From NCBI GenBank assembly GCA_050998615.1, contig JBPCQA010000054.1:1-45701 (forward strand): 45,701 nt of DNA, written 5' to 3'. The notes below the pieces were generated by a model. The model was not told where the DNA came from. It saw nothing but the letters and a program-made list of their open reading frames with translations, and made no database searches. This document shows positions 32,691-40,387 of the stretch, piece by piece (positions within the stretch are counted from its first letter, which is position 1; the number at the start of each line of letters is the position of its first letter). A program made the position numbers and the translations under genes. The stretch is from JBPCQA01 sp050998615. Its GTDB lineage: Bacteria; Actinomycetota; Actinomycetes; Propionibacteriales; Nocardioidaceae.

Positions 32691-33062
32691 ATGTTGAAGG
32701 ACAGCCCCGGATTTAGCGGGTTCGCGGTGAAAGACCTGGATACGTCCCGAGAGTTTTACAGCCAGACGCTGGGCCTGGAGGTCACGGAGGAGAACGAGCT
32801 GCTGACGTTGCATCTCGGCGGTGCCACGAACGTGCTGGTCTATGCCAAGCCCAGTCACGTCCCTGCCGAGTTCACCATCTTGAACTTCCCGGTCGATGAC
32901 ATCGACGCGGCAGTCGACGAGCTCGCGGGACGTGGTGTGCGCTTCGAGCGCTACGACGGGTTGCCCGCCGACGAAAAGGGGATCATGCGGGAAGGGGGCC
33001 CCTACATCGCCTGGTTCACTGATCCGTCGGGCAACGTCCTGTCCGTCCTGCAGCACCGCTGA
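32691..33062 (+). CDS. VOC (glyoxalase/dioxygenase) superfamily protein
   Basis: This 123-residue protein has two beta-alpha-beta-beta-beta modules of the vicinal oxygen chelate fold: GFAVKDLDTSREFYSQTLGLEV at the start, then ILNFPVDDIDAAVDELAGRGVRFERY and IAWFTDPSGNVLSVLQHR at the end. Metal-ligand positions are partly replaced, so it may bind a small molecule without the standard catalysis. ATG at 32691 follows GAGAGGAG. The frame is open upstream, but that part belongs to hen1 debris. The substrate is unknown. Confidence 0.85.
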   Translation: MLKDSPGFSGFAVKDLDTSREFYSQTLGLEVTEENELLTLHLGGATNVLVYAKPSHVPAEFTILNFPVDDIDAAVDELAGRGVRFERYDGLPADEKGIMREGGPYIAWFTDPSGNVLSVLQHR

Positions 33063-33240
33063 TCGGCCCATCCAGCCGCAGAAACGAGACAGTTAGCCGG
33101 TGACGACGGCCTCGGAAAGTAGGGTGCCGACGCCCACGTAAGGTCTGTTGTCGGGGCGCTTCGGCGGACGGCTGAAGGTGTCTCGCGTGGACAGTGTCGA
33201 AAGGTTCAGCCACAAAGGGAGTTGCCGGGGCGCTTGGGCG

Positions 33241-33759
33241 TCAGATCGCCCGGCGGCGGCGGAAGAAGTCGTTGCTTGGTCTTTGAGCGAGCAAGATGAT
33301 GATGGCCAGGTCGAGCAGGCCGGCGATGATGTTGACAATGCGGTTAGCGAGGCTTCCTGCCTGGGCGAGCGAAGCCAGCGCGCTGAGCACACCCAACGCG
33401 GTAATGACCCAGGTGACGATTCGAGCCCAGTTCTTGGCCTTGGGCAGCTGCAACGCCAGCAGCACGTAGAGCACGATGAAGATGATGCCGATCACGATGC
33501 TGATGGTGACCGCTGCGTTGACGGCGGTGTCCAGCTTGTTGGGGTCGTAGCTGGGATTGCTGTTGCGAATGGCCGTTTTCAGGCTGCTCTTGGTCAAGAA
33601 CAAGACGATCAGTGACACCACGCCGAGGGCGGCGGTGATAAACATCAGGCGCACCGCCATGGTCACCGGCGGTGGCGGCGGACCCACGGGCTCGGCCCCC
33701 ATCGGCTGCTCCGACGGCATTGGTGCGCCGTACCCACCTGGATAGTTCGGATCGTTCAT
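33241..33759 (-). CDS. Small membrane protein with Pro-rich N terminus
   Basis: This 172-residue protein has a Gly/Pro-rich cytoplasmic start (NDPNYPGGYGAPMPSEQPMG, then GPPPPPVTMAVRLMF) and four hydrophobic segments at about 38-55, 85-105, 115-135 and 140-160. It ends in a basic RRRR cluster. The architecture resembles many uncharacterised actinobacterial DUF proteins. ATG at 33759 is preceded by AGGAGATCACG, a good site; the upstream in-frame GTG lacks one. The 178-base gap beyond the stop toward the VOC gene contains nothing I recognise. Confidence 0.7.
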   Translation of the reverse strand: MNDPNYPGGYGAPMPSEQPMGAEPVGPPPPPVTMAVRLMFITAALGVVSLIVLFLTKSSLKTAIRNSNPSYDPNKLDTAVNAAVTISIVIGIIFIVLYVLLALQLPKAKNWARIVTWVITALGVLSALASLAQAGSLANRIVNIIAGLLDLAIIILLAQRPSNDFFRRRRAI

Positions 33760-33849
33760 CGTGATCTCCTCGGTCGTTCGGGGGATGTTCGATGGCGGTT
33801 GACAGACTAGCGGCTCGATTTGCGTCATGATCGGCTTTCGAAGCCCGCC

Positions 33850-34689
33850 TTAAGCATCTCGCCGTTGGAGCAGGAAGCCGGCGATGGCGAGCAGCACCGC
33901 GGTCCACAGGCAGAACACTCCGAATCCCTGCCACGGGCTGAGCACGCCGTCGGTGGACCCGTGCACGGACGTGATGAGCTGGCCGGCTTCAGAAGGCAGG
34001 TAGGCGTGCACATACTTGCCGAAGTTGCCGGGCAGCAGCTGAGACAGCGGTGACAGCACGAGCACGAAGCCGATTACTCCGGTGATCGCTCCTGCGGTGT
34101 GCCTGACAATCCCGCCGATAGCGAGGGCGAATAGCCCGAGCACGCACAGGTATAGCCCGGCCCCGATGACCGCGCGCAGCACGCCGGGGTCGCCGAGGGA
34201 AACCGGCGTGTATTTGTGCAGGATGGCCGCGCCGATGAAGAACGACGGGAACGAGACGATCTCACCGACAATGAGCACCAGCACGGCGAACACGATCGAT
34301 TTAGCGGCCAGCATCGGGAAGCGTTTGGGCACCGCCAGCAGGCTGGCCCTGATCATTCCGGTCGAGTACTCGCTGGTCATCACCATGACTCCGAGCACGC
34401 AGATCGTGAGCTGGCCGAGATATAGCCCGGCACCCAAGATGGTGCTGACCGGATCCGCGACGATCTGGGCGCGTTGGGATGGGTCGGTCTTGCTCCACTG
34501 AGAGGCGGTCAATGCGGTGAACAAAACGGTGAAGCCCAAGACCACGATCACCAAGAGGGCAAGAGCCCACAGCGTCGAGCGGACCGAGCGGAGCTTGGTC
34601 CACTCCGCCAGCAGTTGCCGGTCGAAGCGCCAGCCCGTCGCAGGGCTGGCCGCGGGGACGGCTGACGTCGTGGAGGTCGGCGCGCTCAT
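33850..34689 (-). CDS. ABC-2 type transporter permease
   Basis: This 279-residue membrane protein has about six transmembrane segments, beginning after FDRQLLAEWTKLRSVRSTLWALALL, the typical start of ABC-2 permeases. The conserved MTSEYSTGMIRASLLAVPKRFPMLAAKS lies in the middle. It forms the membrane part of an exporter with the ATPase encoded immediately upstream. Their stop and start overlap by four bases (ATGA). The substrate is unknown; such pairs commonly export lipids or antimicrobials. Confidence 0.88.
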   Translation of the reverse strand: MSAPTSTTSAVPAASPATGWRFDRQLLAEWTKLRSVRSTLWALALLVIVVLGFTVLFTALTASQWSKTDPSQRAQIVADPVSTILGAGLYLGQLTICVLGVMVMTSEYSTGMIRASLLAVPKRFPMLAAKSIVFAVLVLIVGEIVSFPSFFIGAAILHKYTPVSLGDPGVLRAVIGAGLYLCVLGLFALAIGGIVRHTAGAITGVIGFVLVLSPLSQLLPGNFGKYVHAYLPSEAGQLITSVHGSTDGVLSPWQGFGVFCLWTAVLLAIAGFLLQRRDA

Positions 34690-35663
34690 GATTCACCCTG
34701 CCCACGGTGGACGTCGGCGGTGGCGCCCGCGCCGGGGTGGACGTCGGCGGTGGCGCCCGCGCCGGGGACGCCGTACTCCAAGCTGTCTCGGGTCAACTCC
34801 ATGAACGCCTCCTCTAGCGATGCTCGTTGCGGCGTGAGCTCATGCAACACCAGACCTTCCCGGGCGGCGAGCTCACCGATCCGCGGCGCCGCCAGACTAG
34901 AAACCGATACCGCGCCGTCAACCGCGTCCCTGACCCGACCGCCCTCGGCGGTGAGCACTTCGCGCAACCGTCGGGCATCCGGGGATTTGACCAGGACCGA
35001 CTTCTCGGTGTTGCGTTCGATGAACTCACCAGTGGTGCAGTCGGCGATCAGCTTGCCACGACCGATGACGATCAGATGGTCGGCGGTGACAGCAATTTCG
35101 TTCATCAGATGACTGGACACGAAGACCGTGCGGCCCTCCGAGGCCAGCCGTTTCATCAGATTGCGGATCCACAAGATGCCTTCCGGGTCCAACCCGTTGA
35201 CCGGCTCGTCCAAGATGAGCACCTGCGGGTCACCGAGCAGCGCGGCAGCGATGCCGAGGCGCTGACCCATCCCGAGCGAGAAGCCGCCGGCCCGTTTCCC
35301 GGCCACCGACTGCAGCCCGATCAGGTCAATAACCTCATCGACCCGCCGCCGCGGCAGGCCCTGAGTTTGGGCCAGCACAAGCAGGTGGTTGTAGGCGCTG
35401 CGGCCGGTGTGCACCGCCTTCGCCTCGAGTAGCGCGCCCACCACGCGCAGCGGTTGAGCCAGGTCGCGATACCGGCGGCCGAAGATGGTGGCGGAGCCGG
35501 TGTTCGGTCGATCCAAGCCAAGGATCAGCCGCATGGTGGTCGATTTGCCCGCGCCGTTGGGACCGAGAAACCCCGTGACCCTGCCCGGGGTGACGGTAAA
35601 CGACAGGTGATCTACGGCGAGCTTGTCGCCATAGCGCTTGCTGAGATCGTGCGCTTCGATCAT
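34686..35663 (-). CDS. ABC transporter ATP-binding protein
   Basis: This 325-residue ATPase has Walker A GPNGAGKSTTMRLILGL (about 33-49), the signature region FSLGMGQRLGIAAALL, Walker B VLILDEPVNGLDPEG and the H-loop SSHLMNE. After the ATPase (about 215 residues) comes an accessory domain. The last 20 residues include a perfect duplication, GAGATADVHP then GAGATADVHR, from a 30-base DNA repeat. ATG at 35663 follows GAGGAG. It pairs with the permease downstream. Confidence 0.92.
   Translation of the reverse strand: MIEAHDLSKRYGDKLAVDHLSFTVTPGRVTGFLGPNGAGKSTTMRLILGLDRPNTGSATIFGRRYRDLAQPLRVVGALLEAKAVHTGRSAYNHLLVLAQTQGLPRRRVDEVIDLIGLQSVAGKRAGGFSLGMGQRLGIAAALLGDPQVLILDEPVNGLDPEGILWIRNLMKRLASEGRTVFVSSHLMNEIAVTADHLIVIGRGKLIADCTTGEFIERNTEKSVLVKSPDARRLREVLTAEGGRVRDAVDGAVSVSSLAAPRIGELAAREGLVLHELTPQRASLEEAFMELTRDSLEYGVPGAGATADVHPGAGATADVHRGQGES
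34706..34765. repeat. Perfect 30-base tandem duplication in the ABC ATPase gene
   Basis: Two identical 30-base units (34706-34735, 34736-34765), each starting GGTGGACGTCGGCGG, encode the repeated C-terminal decapeptide. Identity without any silent changes suggests a recent event or a hypervariable site. Confidence 0.95.
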
Positions 35664-35733
35664 GTGGCTCCTCCTCAGCCGGGGGCGGTCGCTGCGCAGG
35701 GTCCAAAGCTCTGGGCAACCATACCCAACCCCC

Positions 35734-35749
35734 GGTCACCGTGATGACC
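35734..35749. promoter_or_regulatory. Palindromic operator candidate upstream of the ABC operon
   Basis: GGTCA-CCGTGA-TGACC is a perfect 5-base inverted repeat about 70 bases before the ATPase start. On the minus strand TATGGT (35723-35718) could be the -10 just downstream of it, so a bound regulator would lie near the -35. No regulator gene is adjacent. Confidence 0.4.
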
Positions 35750-35836
35750 TCCAGTCCGACACGCCCTCTCACGCTGCCTTCGGTGGCTTTGGCGTCGGTT
35801 CGCATCACCGTCGACGGCAGCGGGTACTGGTCCGCC

Positions 35837-36088
35837 ATGACTACTTCACCCAGCGAGCCAGGCGACAAGGGCCAGGAATCCACCGAAGCCGGGTACATCA
35901 CCGACGATCAGCTCCCCGAGGAGCTACGGCCGCAAGAAGACCCGTTTCCCGACCAGTCGAATGCCGAGCAACCACCGGGCACCCAGGGGCCGGCAGATGA
36001 CGGACTCTCCGACACCGAGAGCGAGCACTCCGGTCAGATCTCGGAACCGACGACAAAGATCGCCCCCCCGGCGACGAGCCCGGCGTGA
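35837..36088 (+). CDS. Small acidic, disordered hypothetical protein
   Basis: This 83-residue hydrophilic protein is rich in Glu, Asp, Pro, Ser and Thr, with no hydrophobic segment. It contains YITDDQLPEELRPQEDPF. I recognise no domain. The frame continues upstream to an ATG at 35741, but ATG at 35837 starts the low-complexity acidic part. No ribosome-binding site is clear, so it could be leaderless or not a gene. It is divergent from the ABC operon and 93 bases before the acetyltransferase gene. Confidence 0.5.
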   Translation: MTTSPSEPGDKGQESTEAGYITDDQLPEELRPQEDPFPDQSNAEQPPGTQGPADDGLSDTESEHSGQISEPTTKIAPPATSPA

Positions 36089-36181
36089 CCGAGCCGACTG
36101 CATGATCGGTCGTACGCCGACTCGCCGGCTCAGTTGACCCAGGCGAGTGGCGCGCCATGGTTCGTGGGCGATGATTGGCCG

Positions 36182-36739
36182 ATGGCTTCTCCCGAGGGAC
36201 GCATTCGGGCGGCTACCCCTACGGACGCGGAGGCGATCCGCGCGCTTTACGCACCGATAGTGGCAGAGACCGTGGCCTCGTTCGAGGTGTCTCCCCCGGA
36301 CGCCGACGAGATCGGCCGGCGGATATCGGCCCGGCCTCGCCTACCGTGGTTGGTCGCCGAGGTGGCCGGAGCAGTGGTGGGCTTCTCCTATTGTTCGCCG
36401 CATCGGCAGCGGCATGCCTATCGGTGGTCGGCTGACTGCTCGGCGTACGTCGGCTCCGGGCACCAACGGCAAGGCCTCGGCAGGCTGCTCTATCAACGGT
36501 TGTTCAGCGAAATGCGCGGCCTTGGCTATGTGTCTGTGTTCGCCGGTATCGCGTTGCCGAATGCGCCAAGTGTCGCACTGCACGAGGCAGTGGGGTTCGA
36601 GCCGGTCGGAGTGTTCCGCAATGTCGGCTACAAGCACGGCAGCTGGCATGACGTGGGCTGGTGGCAGCGGTCGCTGGTCGACCCACCGAACGCCCCGGCA
36701 GAGCCGCGCGAGTGGCCGGGTGATGCGCGTGATCAGTGA
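36182..36739 (+). CDS. GNAT N-acetyltransferase (phosphinothricin acetyltransferase-like)
   Basis: This 185-residue protein has the Pat-like GNAT pattern: RIRAATPTDAEAIRALYAPIV, then TVASFEVSPP, the acetyl-CoA-binding SAYVGSGHQRQGLGRLLYQRL, and PNAPSVALHEAVGFEPVGVFRNVGYKHGSWHDVGWWQR. Relatives acetylate methionine sulfoximine, phosphinothricin or related amino acids; the real substrate here is unknown. ATG at 36182 gives the standard start, with GATGAT six bases upstream as a possible leaderless -10. Its 3' end overlaps the convergent lipoprotein gene by seven bases. Confidence 0.87.
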   Translation: MASPEGRIRAATPTDAEAIRALYAPIVAETVASFEVSPPDADEIGRRISARPRLPWLVAEVAGAVVGFSYCSPHRQRHAYRWSADCSAYVGSGHQRQGLGRLLYQRLFSEMRGLGYVSVFAGIALPNAPSVALHEAVGFEPVGVFRNVGYKHGSWHDVGWWQRSLVDPPNAPAEPREWPGDARDQ

Positions 36740-37764
36740 TCGAAGCCGACGTGCACGTGGTCGTGGTGGGTCGGGTTGGTGAAGAACTGGTTGCCGACGC
36801 CGGAAAGCTGGACCGGACCGCCGACGTTGTAGGAGCTGGCCGAAGCAGCCGCCCGCATATAACTCGCGACGAGCTGTCGCGATGTCGCGGGATCGACCAC
36901 TCGTTGACCGTTGACGCGCCAGGTGTCGAATGCGCGGCCACGGGGATGGTCGCTGAGCCGGCCGGTGCCGAACACGTAGGTCGGATGGCCGGATCGAAGC
37001 ACGCTCACGTCGATCCGGTAGCTTCGCGCCAACGTCAACAGCGCGGTTAGGACGCTGTCGTGCACGTGCCCGGATCGGATGTCGGCCATCGAGGCCGGCG
37101 GCAAGGTGATCTGCCGCTCGGCCAAGACCCGACGGGCCAGCGTCGAGAGGGTGGCCGTGGGTGGGCCCGGTCGAGCCGGGCGCAAGGCTGTGACGTGCCA
37201 GCGGCCTGCGGTCTTGCGCAGGCGTACGTCGATGGTGGTCCCGCCGCCGGTGAGCGCGCCGCCAGGGCCGGTCCGCCACTGCCGGCACACAACGAGCACG
37301 CTGGCGCTGGCCGACAGCAGACCGCCGTACTGGGCCTCGACCACCTGGAGGGCCGCGCTCGGCGCATCGCCAAGGAGGGAACCGGCCTCAGTGACCAGGC
37401 CGCCGGTCTGACCGAGGGCGGCAATCCGGGACGCGGCGGCCCTGGTTCCGTGGCCTCGCACGGTCCAGTTGCCGATCGCCTCGACTACCTGAGTCGCCAC
37501 AAGTTTCACCGCCGGCTCAAGGTCGCCGGCGTCCGGCCGCCATGCCTGCACGGTCGGCAGCCTGGCTGTCGATGTGGGCGTCGAGGTCGACGCCGAGGGC
37601 GCTGGCTGAGGCGCTGGCGCGTCGCTGGCGCCGGAGGTCGACGTACCGTCGGACTGTGCCGGTGACCGGCTGCTGGCGGTGGACTTGCAGCCGGCCGCTC
37701 CGAGCACGAGTCCAGCCCCGAGGGCAAGGAACCCCCGTCGATCGATCGGGTCGCCACCGTTCAT
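36733..37764 (-). CDS. Tat-exported lipoprotein with LAS-type (M15-like) peptidase motif
   Basis: This 343-residue protein starts with a twin-arginine signal (DRRGFLALGAG, R9-R10) and a lipobox ending at C26 (LGAAGC), then a Ser/Thr/Pro linker to about 70. The C-terminal third has SDHPRGRAFD (about 270-285), the SxHxxGxAxD motif of the LAS peptidase family, and HVH at 336-338 near the end, giving the zinc ligands His, Asp, His. It may cleave or bind cell-wall peptides on the outer face. The middle (about 75-240) is unassigned. Stops of this gene and the convergent acetyltransferase overlap. Confidence 0.75.
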   Translation of the reverse strand: MNGGDPIDRRGFLALGAGLVLGAAGCKSTASSRSPAQSDGTSTSGASDAPAPQPAPSASTSTPTSTARLPTVQAWRPDAGDLEPAVKLVATQVVEAIGNWTVRGHGTRAAASRIAALGQTGGLVTEAGSLLGDAPSAALQVVEAQYGGLLSASASVLVVCRQWRTGPGGALTGGGTTIDVRLRKTAGRWHVTALRPARPGPPTATLSTLARRVLAERQITLPPASMADIRSGHVHDSVLTALLTLARSYRIDVSVLRSGHPTYVFGTGRLSDHPRGRAFDTWRVNGQRVVDPATSRQLVASYMRAAASASSYNVGGPVQLSGVGNQFFTNPTHHDHVHVGFDH

Positions 37765-37861
37765 GACTCCAGTGTGCGTCGCTAACCTGACCCACTGGCC
37801 ACAGTGTCACAGCGACCAGCCTGAGCAGTGGGGAAGCGGTGATTTCGAGACGGCCGCACGG

Positions 37862-38866
37862 TCAGGACAGGAGCTTGTCGGGAGTGATGGGCAGATCGCG
37901 GATCCGGATGCCGGTCGCGTTGAACGCGGCGTTGGCGATGGCCGCGGCGGCGCCGACGATGCCGATCTCACCGATGCCTCGCGAACCCATCGGGTTTGAG
38001 CGCTCGTCGGCCTCGTCGAGCCAGATCGCGTCGACGTCGAGCACGTCGGCGTTGGTCGGGATGTGATACTCGGCGAAGTCATGGTTGACGACGTGGCCGA
38101 AGCGCGGATCGATCACGCTTTGCTCGTGCAGCGCCATCGACAATCCCATCGTCATGCCACCGATCAGCTGCGAGCGCGCGGTGGCCGGATTGATGATCCG
38201 GCCGACCGAGAAGACGCCGAGCATTCGCGGCACCCGGATCTCGCCGGTGTCGGCGTGCACCCGCACCTGCACGAACTGGGCACCGAACGAGTGCATGGCG
38301 AACCGCTCGGTATCTGGGTTGTCCGGCGTGTCGGCTGAAATCTCGTCTCCGGCCGCGGGCCGGTCGCCGAACTTGTCGCTGAAGGCGCGCGCCGCCGCCA
38401 CGACCGCCGATCCCCACGACGACATGCCCGCCGACCCTCCTTCGACGGTGGCCATCGGCAGGTCGGTGTCGCCGATCTCGAGATTCACCGCGTCGACCGG
38501 GCGCCCCAACGCGTCCGCCGCGATCTGGGTAAGCGTGGTCCAGGTGCCGGTGCCGATGTCGGCGGCGCCGATGCGAACCGCATACCGGTCGTCGCCGTCG
38601 TACCGGATCATCGCGCTGGAGCCGGGCATCAGCATTGCCGGGTACGTCGAGCTCGCGACGCCCAGACCAACAAACCACCCCGACTCCGGCTGCGCTTGGC
38701 CCGCGGGTCGCCGCTGATCCCAGCCGAAGCGACCGGCCCCCTCCCGAAACACGCAAGCAGATGGCGGCTGGAGAACGGGTGGCCGGACTGCGGGTCGACA
38801 TCGGGCTCGTTGCGTGCGCGCAACTCGATCGGGTCGAGCCCACAGGGCTCGGCCGGCAGGCTGCCG
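37862..38866 (-). pseudogene. Truncated, frameshifted xanthine dehydrogenase-type molybdenum subunit
   Basis: The C-terminal 290 residues of a PaoC/YagR-like molybdopterin-binding subunit are readable, including RIGAADIGTGTWTTLTQIAAD, VGRIINPATARSQLIGGMTMG and the catalytic-Glu segment SRGIGEIGIVGAAAAIANA. Upstream, CGLDPIELRARNEPDVD continues the same protein in another frame: one base is missing near 38745 between SSRHLLACF and REGAGRFGWD. The N-terminal 400 or so residues are absent; homology ends within 20 bases of the Asp23-like stop at 38887. No FAD or iron-sulfur subunit gene is nearby. The product is almost certainly not functional. Confidence 0.85.
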
Positions 38867-38886
38867 GACAAACGCGGCAGCCGCAG

Positions 38887-39408
38887 CTAACAGCCCTGCT
38901 GCCCGATCTCGTTCGCGGTGATGTCGCTGACGTGTACGTCGATCGCGCGTCTCCCGGCGTCGTATGGCCCCAGCACTCGAAGCAGGGCAGCCCCGGTAGC
39001 GGCGCGGACATCGTCGCCCACGGCGATCAGGTCGCGAGCGTATGCGCTCACGACTTCGACGCTTGCACCGTGGCAGATGTCGGCGTCGAGGGCAAGGCTG
39101 ATCGCGATCGGGGTGCAGTAGGGCACCGGGTCCAGTGCGATCCGGATGGCGTTGACCACGACCTGGTCAGCGATGTGCAGACTGTCACGGCCGCCGGACC
39201 CGCAACCCACAGCGCTATCACCGCGGGCAGCGTCGCCGAAGGCAGCCCGGACCGGCCAGCTGTGGCGGGTGGCGGCACGCACCTTGGTGAGCACCGTGCT
39301 GGTGATGTCGACCCAGCCTGGCTGGGGTTCTTCCCGGATGGCGACGGCGGCCCGGGCCACCACGTCGTTGGCCACCACGCCCTCCGCCATCGGTCGCTTC
39401 ATCGCCAT
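38887..39408 (-). CDS. Diverged Asp23/Gls24-like protein following the ECF sigma gene
   Basis: This 173-residue protein has no clear catalytic motif. The N-terminal half has AVAIREEPQPGWVDITSTVLTKVRAATR. The C-terminal half (HIADQVVVNAIRIALDPVP, then PIAISLALDADICHGASVEVVSAYARDLIAV and AIDVHVSDI) follows the strand-helix-strand layout of Asp23 proteins. Its start overlaps the sigma factor stop, with GAGAGG eight bases upstream of ATG 39408, so the two are co-translated. It may regulate or respond to the sigma factor. The family call is by pattern and synteny only. Confidence 0.6.
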   Translation of the reverse strand: MAMKRPMAEGVVANDVVARAAVAIREEPQPGWVDITSTVLTKVRAATRHSWPVRAAFGDAARGDSAVGCGSGGRDSLHIADQVVVNAIRIALDPVPYCTPIAISLALDADICHGASVEVVSAYARDLIAVGDDVRAATGAALLRVLGPYDAGRRAIDVHVSDITANEIGQQGC

Positions 39409-40109
39409 TGCGCCATCCTCTCGGCCAAAGTTCGGCTAGCACGAGCCACCTGCCCGCGCACGGCGCCGCTGCTCATCGACAATGCCTCGGCCGTCTCACG
39501 CTGGCTCATCCCTTCGACCTCGACAAGCAGCCAGCAGGCGCGTTGCCGGTAAGGCAACGCGGTAAGGGCCTGCTCGATCGCCGACACCAGCGCCGCATTG
39601 GTGGCCGTCGTCTCCGGGTTGTCAGGATGGTTGGCCTCCCCTGCCCGAGCGTCGTAGCGGTCGATCAGCTCGTGGCGGTTGACCGGTTGGGGCCGCGATT
39701 TTCGGCGTACGTCGATGGCCTTGTGAGCGGTCAAGCTGAACAGCCACGTCCGCAACGTGGAGCGCCCTTGGAATCGCGGCAGGCCCTTCCACGCTGCCAC
39801 GAAGGCATCCTGCACCACCTCGTGCACGTCTCCTTCGTCGCTGAGCATGTGCCGGGCATACCGGTACATCGCCGGGCCGTGCGTTCGCACGATGACTTCG
39901 AAGGCCGCCCGGTCACCGAGTGCGGCCGCACGCCCAAGAGCATCATCGCCACGGTGGTCGGTGGCATGGTCTGGTGGCAGCCGCAGAGCAGTCGACGCAG
40001 TAGGGGAAGTCGATGTGGCCGAGTCCGTCGGCGTGGCGGAGCCGCGATGTCGCACCCGCTCCGGTTCGTCAGCGATGCGGTCCGGGGCGGCCTGCGCCGT
40101 CGACTTCAC
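39399..40109 (-). CDS. ECF RNA polymerase sigma factor
   Basis: This 236-residue protein has a disordered first 50 residues. Region 2 follows (LGDRAAFEVIVRTHGPAMYRYARHMLSDEGDVHEVVQDAFVAAWKGL, then STLRTWLFSLTAHKAIDVRRK) and then region 4 (ALTALPYRQRACWLLVEVEGMSQRETAEALSMSSGAVRGQVARA). Of two consecutive GTGs, the one at 40109 sits six bases after GGGAG. It is divergent from the Asp23 operon, which it may control. No anti-sigma gene with a zinc motif follows; the Asp23-like protein may take that role. Confidence 0.9.
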   Translation of the reverse strand: MKSTAQAAPDRIADEPERVRHRGSATPTDSATSTSPTASTALRLPPDHATDHRGDDALGRAAALGDRAAFEVIVRTHGPAMYRYARHMLSDEGDVHEVVQDAFVAAWKGLPRFQGRSTLRTWLFSLTAHKAIDVRRKSRPQPVNRHELIDRYDARAGEANHPDNPETTATNAALVSAIEQALTALPYRQRACWLLVEVEGMSQRETAEALSMSSGAVRGQVARASRTLAERMAQWR

Positions 40110-40217
40110 CACATGCTCCCTCTGTACTGGTGCATGAAGCAGACCTCTATCCCGGTGCCGATCGACCACGGCGATTCGCCGGTGTATCCCCTGTCACCGA
40201 GGCTAGCGTTCCTTCCC

Positions 40218-40260
40218 GGTGATTGAGGAGGCCGCTGTCGCGGCCGGCTCGAAACCACCT
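40218..40260. repeat. Dispersed intergenic palindromic repeat, copy 3
   Basis: GGTGATTGAGGAGGCCGC and GCGGCCGGCTCGAAACCACC form the arms of a hairpin related to the copies near 16311 and 29553. A further half, TTCGCTCCTCAAC, follows. It lies between the divergent sigma and Asp23 genes. A fragment, ATTTCGAGACGGCCGC, also occurs at about 37840. Confidence 0.55.
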
Positions 40261-40290
40261 TCGCTCCTCAACACGGTGGGTAGACAGAGC

Positions 40291-40306
40291 TGTGACCGGT
40301 ATCACA
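40291..40306. promoter_or_regulatory. CRP/GlxR-type binding site
   Basis: TGTGA-CCGGTA-TCACA is an exact match to the CRP-family consensus TGTGA-N6-TCACA, a perfect palindrome in its arms. It lies 82 bases before the first Asp23 start and about 180 bases before the divergent sigma gene start. Regulation by a cAMP-responsive Crp/GlxR protein is inferred. Confidence 0.6.
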
Positions 40307-40387
40307 AGCTCGCCGCGTGCTGATCGCCGAACTCGACACGACTCATTGAGTACGCCGCAGACATATCTCGAAAGGACCAACTCAGTC

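Noticed and set aside
33093..33392. Minus-strand 99-codon frame in the gap after the VOC gene
   Set aside because: It overlaps the well-supported membrane protein gene in another frame and has no recognisable domain or ribosome-binding site.
38079..39011. Minus-strand 310-codon frame over the dehydrogenase remnant
   Set aside because: The homologous residues are in the other two frames; this one is Arg/Ser/Cys-rich without motifs.
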